Shown here piece after piece: positions 6,008-9,142 of a DNA stretch of 9,142 nt. The DNA is from Syntrophaceae bacterium (lineage in GTDB: Bacteria > Desulfobacterota > Desulfomonilia > Desulfomonilales > Desulfomonilaceae), in the NCBI GenBank assembly GCA_014874425.1, contig JACWAG010000385.1, forward strand, positions 1-9,142, in the 5' to 3' direction. Each line of letters opens with the position of its first letter. Positions within the stretch are counted from its first letter, which is position 1. The notes beneath the pieces were generated by a model that searched no databases, was not told the DNA's origin, and saw nothing but the letters and a program-made list of their open reading frames with translations. The position numbers and the translations under genes are program-made.

Positions 6008-6814
6008 ATGAATGTGGCGCTATACGTGTTTGGTTTTGTTCCGAAAGGAACCTTGCCTGGAGATCTCGAAATCGATGGACTTGAGCCTGATCACAAAGTG
6101 ATTCAGGAAGAATTCTCAGACATCAACGCTGTTGTGTCAACTGTGCCGTTGTCTGAATTTGTAGGCGAAGAAGCCGAACTTCGTTTGCAGGACATAGAAT
6201 GGGTAGCCCCTCGCGCCGTAAATCATCAACGGGCTATTGAAAAGATATCGGAATTTGGCCCGATCCTGCCTGCTCAGTTCGGCGTGCTCTTTTCTAGTCG
6301 CGATAATCTCGAAAGATTTATTCGTGACAATCTTTCAGATATTTCGGAATTCCTATCCCTGACATCGGATAAGAATGAATTAGGTGTTAAAGTTTACTGG
6401 GAAAATCTCCAAACAAAAAAGCGACTAATGGAAACTGAATTTGCCGCACGGTTCCAGCAACTAGCGAGCCTCAGCAATGGAGCGCGCTATTTCAAGGAAA
6501 AACAGCTAAATTCAGAAATTGACAAAAACAGCACGGAGCGACTTAGAAGCCGTCTAGTTGCGATCTCCACAGTCCTGTCAAATATTTCTCATAGCTCGAG
6601 GAAACGTAAAATCGTTATAGATGATTCCACTGAGGAGGGTCGCCAGATAGTCGCAAACTGGGCCTTCCTGGTTGAAAAGGCGCGATCTGACGAATTTATG
6701 TCAATAGTAAACGATTTTAATTCCAATTCTACAGAAGATGGAATTTCTTTGAGAATTTCTGGACCATGGCCCCCATATTCGTTTGTTCCCAGTTTGATAT
6801 GGGAGTATAATTAA
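6008..6814 (+). CDS. gvpF/L: Gas vesicle protein, GvpF/GvpL family (first copy)
   Basis: About 268 residues from the ATG at 6008, chosen because the family begins just before a segment like LYVFGFV, which here follows MNVA. The frame is open back to TTG 5951 and includes ATG 5996; none has a good ribosome site, so the start is uncertain. Family blocks are visible: the N-terminal beta strand ALYVFGFV, the mid-protein PILPAQFGVLFSSRDNLERFI (matching the LPxRFGTxF pattern), a helical charged C-terminal half, and the closing signature ISGPWPPYSFVPS. GvpF/L proteins are minor gas-vesicle components that bind GvpA and support early shell assembly. The stop codon overlaps the next ATG by one base (TAATG), implying coupled translation with its paralogue. 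F and L cannot be told apart from sequence here. The repeat element at 5786-5933 lies immediately upstream. Confidence 0.9.
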   Translation: MNVALYVFGFVPKGTLPGDLEIDGLEPDHKVIQEEFSDINAVVSTVPLSEFVGEEAELRLQDIEWVAPRAVNHQRAIEKISEFGPILPAQFGVLFSSRDNLERFIRDNLSDISEFLSLTSDKNELGVKVYWENLQTKKRLMETEFAARFQQLASLSNGARYFKEKQLNSEIDKNSTERLRSRLVAISTVLSNISHSSRKRKIVIDDSTEEGRQIVANWAFLVEKARSDEFMSIVNDFNSNSTEDGISLRISGPWPPYSFVPSLIWEYN

Positions 6815-7542
6815 TGAAGCAGATTCTCTACTGCGTTATGGACCCAAAAAAGTTTCAGGAAGATGAACCAATTATCGGTGTTGGCGCCCAGCCGATCATT
6901 TTCTTGAATGGTTCAGACCTATGCGCCGCGGTTTCTGATTTTGACAGTTTACAAACATCTTTCGATGTGACTTCTATGATAACCTATCACAAGGCGATAG
7001 AAGCCCTATTTGAGCGAGTCGCGATAATCCCTTTCAGGTTCAAGACTCTTTTTAATGACGAAAAAGAAGTCATTGCTATGCTTGAACAAAACAACGACAA
7101 TTACTCAAAATTGCTATCCAGACTGGACGGAATGGTCGAAATGGGAATAAGGCTTGTCAAGGCCAAACCTTTGAATGTGGACTCGCCACAAATCGATAAT
7201 GAATTTTCAGGGGCTTCGAATGTTTCAAACCCTGGGATGTCATATCTGAAAAAGCGTTGGGCGCTTTACTCCTCGGAATCATGGATTCAAGATCAGAAAA
7301 AGGAATTCGCTGAAAAGTGCTCGAAAGAATTTGACGGGCTGTTTACGAATTTCAAGAGCGAAGCGTCGAAATTGCCGGAGGTCCAGAATAATAAGAACCT
7401 GATCTTGATCTCGCTATATTTTCTTGTCAGAAAAGACCTAACCCAAGAATTTAGACTCAAATTCCGGGAACTTAAATGTTCGATCACGGGCAAGATGTTG
7501 CTAAGTGGCCCGTGGCCTCCATATAATTTCGTCGTTTCATAG
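6814..7542 (+). CDS. gvpF/L: Gas vesicle protein, GvpF/GvpL family (second copy)
   Basis: A 242-residue paralogue of the preceding protein. It has the N-terminal strand KQILYCVMDPKKF, the block ALFERVAIIPFRFKTLF (equivalent to the LPxRFGTxF region), and the C-terminal signature LLSGPWPPYNFVVS near the end of the protein. The two copies are clearly diverged outside these blocks, so they are likely to be distinct partners (for example an F-type and an L-type protein) and not a recent duplication. The ATG overlaps the upstream stop (TAATG), so expression is probably coupled. Members form part of the GvpF-GvpM accessory set and interact with GvpA. No gvpA lies in the window; it would have to be beyond either edge or elsewhere. 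Confidence 0.92.
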   Translation: MKQILYCVMDPKKFQEDEPIIGVGAQPIIFLNGSDLCAAVSDFDSLQTSFDVTSMITYHKAIEALFERVAIIPFRFKTLFNDEKEVIAMLEQNNDNYSKLLSRLDGMVEMGIRLVKAKPLNVDSPQIDNEFSGASNVSNPGMSYLKKRWALYSSESWIQDQKKEFAEKCSKEFDGLFTNFKSEASKLPEVQNNKNLILISLYFLVRKDLTQEFRLKFRELKCSITGKMLLSGPWPPYNFVVS

Positions 7543-7569
7543 ACCAACAATCATTTTCAAAAGTATAAT
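7540..7569 (+). promoter_or_regulatory. Possible sigma-70 promoter for the histidine kinase gene
   Basis: A perfect TATAAT (7564-7569) follows TAGACC (7540-7545; 4 of 6 matches to TTGACA) with an 18-bp spacer. The start would be near 7576, about 37 nt before the kinase ATG. The weak -35 keeps confidence low. Confidence 0.35.
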
Positions 7570-7600
7570 TCTCAGTCTACTTCAACCAGCATTGGAAAAA

Positions 7601-7606
7601 GAGGTG
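7601..7606 (+). promoter_or_regulatory. Ribosome binding site deciding the kinase start at 7613
   Basis: GAGGTG is 6 nt upstream of the ATG at 7613. It favours this start over the in-frame GTG at 7505, which lies inside the preceding gene and would add 36 residues with no domain character. Confidence 0.65.
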
Positions 7607-7612
7607 TGGAAG

Positions 7613-9094
7613 ATGGAACCTGAGGTGATGGGAAGCACGCAACGGGAGAGTTTTAGCAGGCATGCCAAGCTTTTTGAGATGCTATTGGAAGCTATACCAT
7701 CATCAGTCTTGTTGATAGATAGTCAAATGAGAATAGTCGCGGCAAACAGAAATTTTCTGGAAAAGAACCGTAAATTGCGTGAACACGCAATCGGCGCCAG
7801 ACTGCAGGATCTCCTTCCCGAGCCTCTTATTGAATACATGGACATCACTGCCAGGGTGAGACAGGTCTTCGACCACAAAATGACTACACGTGGTGGACGA
7901 ATGACTTACAGGGCGCCAGGTGTGCCGCTGCGCGTCTATTATTACAGCATCTTGCCGTTCTTATGGCAGGGGCAAGTACAAAATGTAATGCTGTTAATGG
8001 ACGACGTGACTGAACAAATAAGACTGGGCGAGGAGGTTGTTAAGGCCCAGAGGCACCTGGCAGGGATAGTTGAAAGCGCATGGGACATAATCCTCTCGAC
8101 GGATTCGGATGGTATCGTTCTCACATGGAACACGGCGGCCGAAAGATTGACCGGGTTCCGTTCTCATGAAATCTGCGGGGCGTCATTTTTTGATCTTTTC
8201 CAACCGGAGCTTCAACTGGAAATACGCAGGATCCTGAAAAAGGTGGCTGGGGAGGGGGAATCTCAGGTTGGTGAATGGGACCTGAATACCAAGAATAATC
8301 AATGTTTGCCAATTGGTTGGATCTTCTCAAGTATGAAAGACGAGAACAATAAGACGATCGGTATTGTCGCGATAGGGCGTGATTTACGGGAACGAAAAGT
8401 ATTGGAAATGGAGTTGCTGAAGTCTCAAAAACTGGCGGCGTTAGGGGTTATGGCCGGCGGAATAGCGCACGAAATTAGAAATCCTCTGGCAGTGAGTTAT
8501 TCTTCAGCGCAATTTTTATTGGAAGATTCTATAGATCCAGAATTCAGTAACGTTTGTGTTCATAAGATCTTGTCCGGGATAGAGAAGGCATCAACGATCA
8601 TTCAAGACCTCCTTAAATTTGCCAGACCCTCTTCATCCAGCGACATGGAACAATTGGACGTTGTGTCGGTCCTCAATGACGCGGTCAAACTTGTGGTCAA
8701 TCAAGCCAAAATACAAAAAGTCCAGGTTGCGGTTGAAAATCGTGCCCGTGAAGCCTGGGTGTTGGGGCACGCCAATCTATTGCAACAGGTATTCGTAAAT
8801 CTGTTTTTAAACGGTTTGAACGCGATGACCGAAGGAGGAGAACTCAACGTTTATGTCGAAAAAACCGAAACTGAGGCTTGTGTAAAAATAGCAGATACCG
8901 GGGTAGGTATCGCAAAACAGGACCTGGAAAGGATCTTTGACCCGTTCTATACTTCCGCTTTAGTTGGCAAAGGCACAGGCTTGGGACTCTCCATTTGCCA
9001 TTCAATCATAGTAAAGCAGCACCTTGGTAAAATTGAAGTCGATAGCGAAGAAGGTAAAGGGTCCACATTTTGTGTGAGTCTACCGATATTTTGA
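7613..9094 (+). CDS. Soluble PAS-PAS sensor histidine kinase (NtrB/HydH-like)
   Basis: A 493-residue kinase. Two PAS domains come first: about 19-135 (LFEMLLEAIPSSVLLIDSQM onward) and about 145-265 (IVESAWDIILSTDSDGIVLT onward, with WNTAAERLTGF). The dimerisation and phosphoacceptor domain has the H-box GGIAHEIRNPLAV with H286. The ATPase domain has the N-box VNLFLNGLNAM (395-405), G1 DTGVGI (428-433), the F-box FDPFYT, and G2 GKGTGLGLSI (from 452). There is no signal peptide or membrane helix, so it should sense a cytoplasmic cue; the PAS domains show no obvious cofactor ligand. This type normally pairs with NtrC-family regulators, and the only one nearby is at 1666-3096, at the other end of the cassette. 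It starts 70 bp after the second GvpF/L gene and may have its own promoter. The cognate pairing is inferred from class and neighbourhood. Confidence 0.93.
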   Translation: MEPEVMGSTQRESFSRHAKLFEMLLEAIPSSVLLIDSQMRIVAANRNFLEKNRKLREHAIGARLQDLLPEPLIEYMDITARVRQVFDHKMTTRGGRMTYRAPGVPLRVYYYSILPFLWQGQVQNVMLLMDDVTEQIRLGEEVVKAQRHLAGIVESAWDIILSTDSDGIVLTWNTAAERLTGFRSHEICGASFFDLFQPELQLEIRRILKKVAGEGESQVGEWDLNTKNNQCLPIGWIFSSMKDENNKTIGIVAIGRDLRERKVLEMELLKSQKLAALGVMAGGIAHEIRNPLAVSYSSAQFLLEDSIDPEFSNVCVHKILSGIEKASTIIQDLLKFARPSSSSDMEQLDVVSVLNDAVKLVVNQAKIQKVQVAVENRAREAWVLGHANLLQQVFVNLFLNGLNAMTEGGELNVYVEKTETEACVKIADTGVGIAKQDLERIFDPFYTSALVGKGTGLGLSICHSIIVKQHLGKIEVDSEEGKGSTFCVSLPIF

Positions 9095-9142
9095 GGTTGA
9101 TTTAAAAACAAATGGCGTCAATCACTACGATTCTGATAATAG

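Noticed and set aside
7505..7612. Upstream extension of the kinase to GTG 7505
   Set aside because: Overlaps the second GvpF/L gene and lacks a ribosome site, whereas ATG 7613 has GAGGTG at ideal spacing.
9095..9142. Possible terminator or new promoter after the kinase
   Set aside because: No stem with a T-tract and no convincing promoter elements; TGGCGTC at 9113 lacks the matching -12 half of a sigma-54 site.

Overview
The window looks like a chromosomal segment of an anaerobic deltaproteobacterium-type organism (Desulfobacterota, for example Syntrophobacterales or Desulfomonile relatives). The basis is moderate GC content, NtrC-type two-component regulation with a sigma-54 promoter, and Cdc48, Hsp20 and GvpF/L genes in one bacterial cluster. 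The taxonomic assignment is an inference from gene content only.

Layout: positions 1-651 (minus strand) hold the first 217 codons of a metallo-beta-lactamase-fold hydrolase that runs off the left edge. The divergent intergenic region 652-988 carries a near-perfect sigma-54 promoter (716-731) facing right, a terminator- or attenuator-like hairpin in the predicted leader (780-840), and several palindromes. Then come, all on the plus strand: a conserved protein of unknown function with possible TIKI/TraB-like motifs (989-1615); an NtrC-family response regulator (1666-3096); a gas-vesicle-type Hsp20/GvpH (3096-3629); a two-domain Cdc48/VAT-type AAA+ ATPase (3645-5768); a 148-bp terminal-inverted-repeat element (5786-5933); two consecutive GvpF/GvpL family proteins (6008-6814, 6814-7542); and a soluble double-PAS histidine kinase (7613-9094).

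The plus-strand genes are tightly packed, with TGATG and TAATG junctions. The one sizeable internal gap is filled by the repeat element. The simplest reading is a gas-vesicle accessory operon: Hsp20 and Cdc48 would handle or remodel assembly proteins, and the GvpF/L proteins would act in early shell assembly. A kinase/regulator pair encoded at the two ends of the cassette could control it through sigma-54. The structural gene gvpA, and gvpN, gvpO, gvpK and the rest, are not in the window, so buoyancy as the function is inferred, not shown. The most unusual points are the possible sigma-54 autoregulatory circuit around a gas-vesicle chaperone cassette, the Cdc48 ATPase inside it, and the terminator-like hairpin about 90 nt downstream of the sigma-54 start site.
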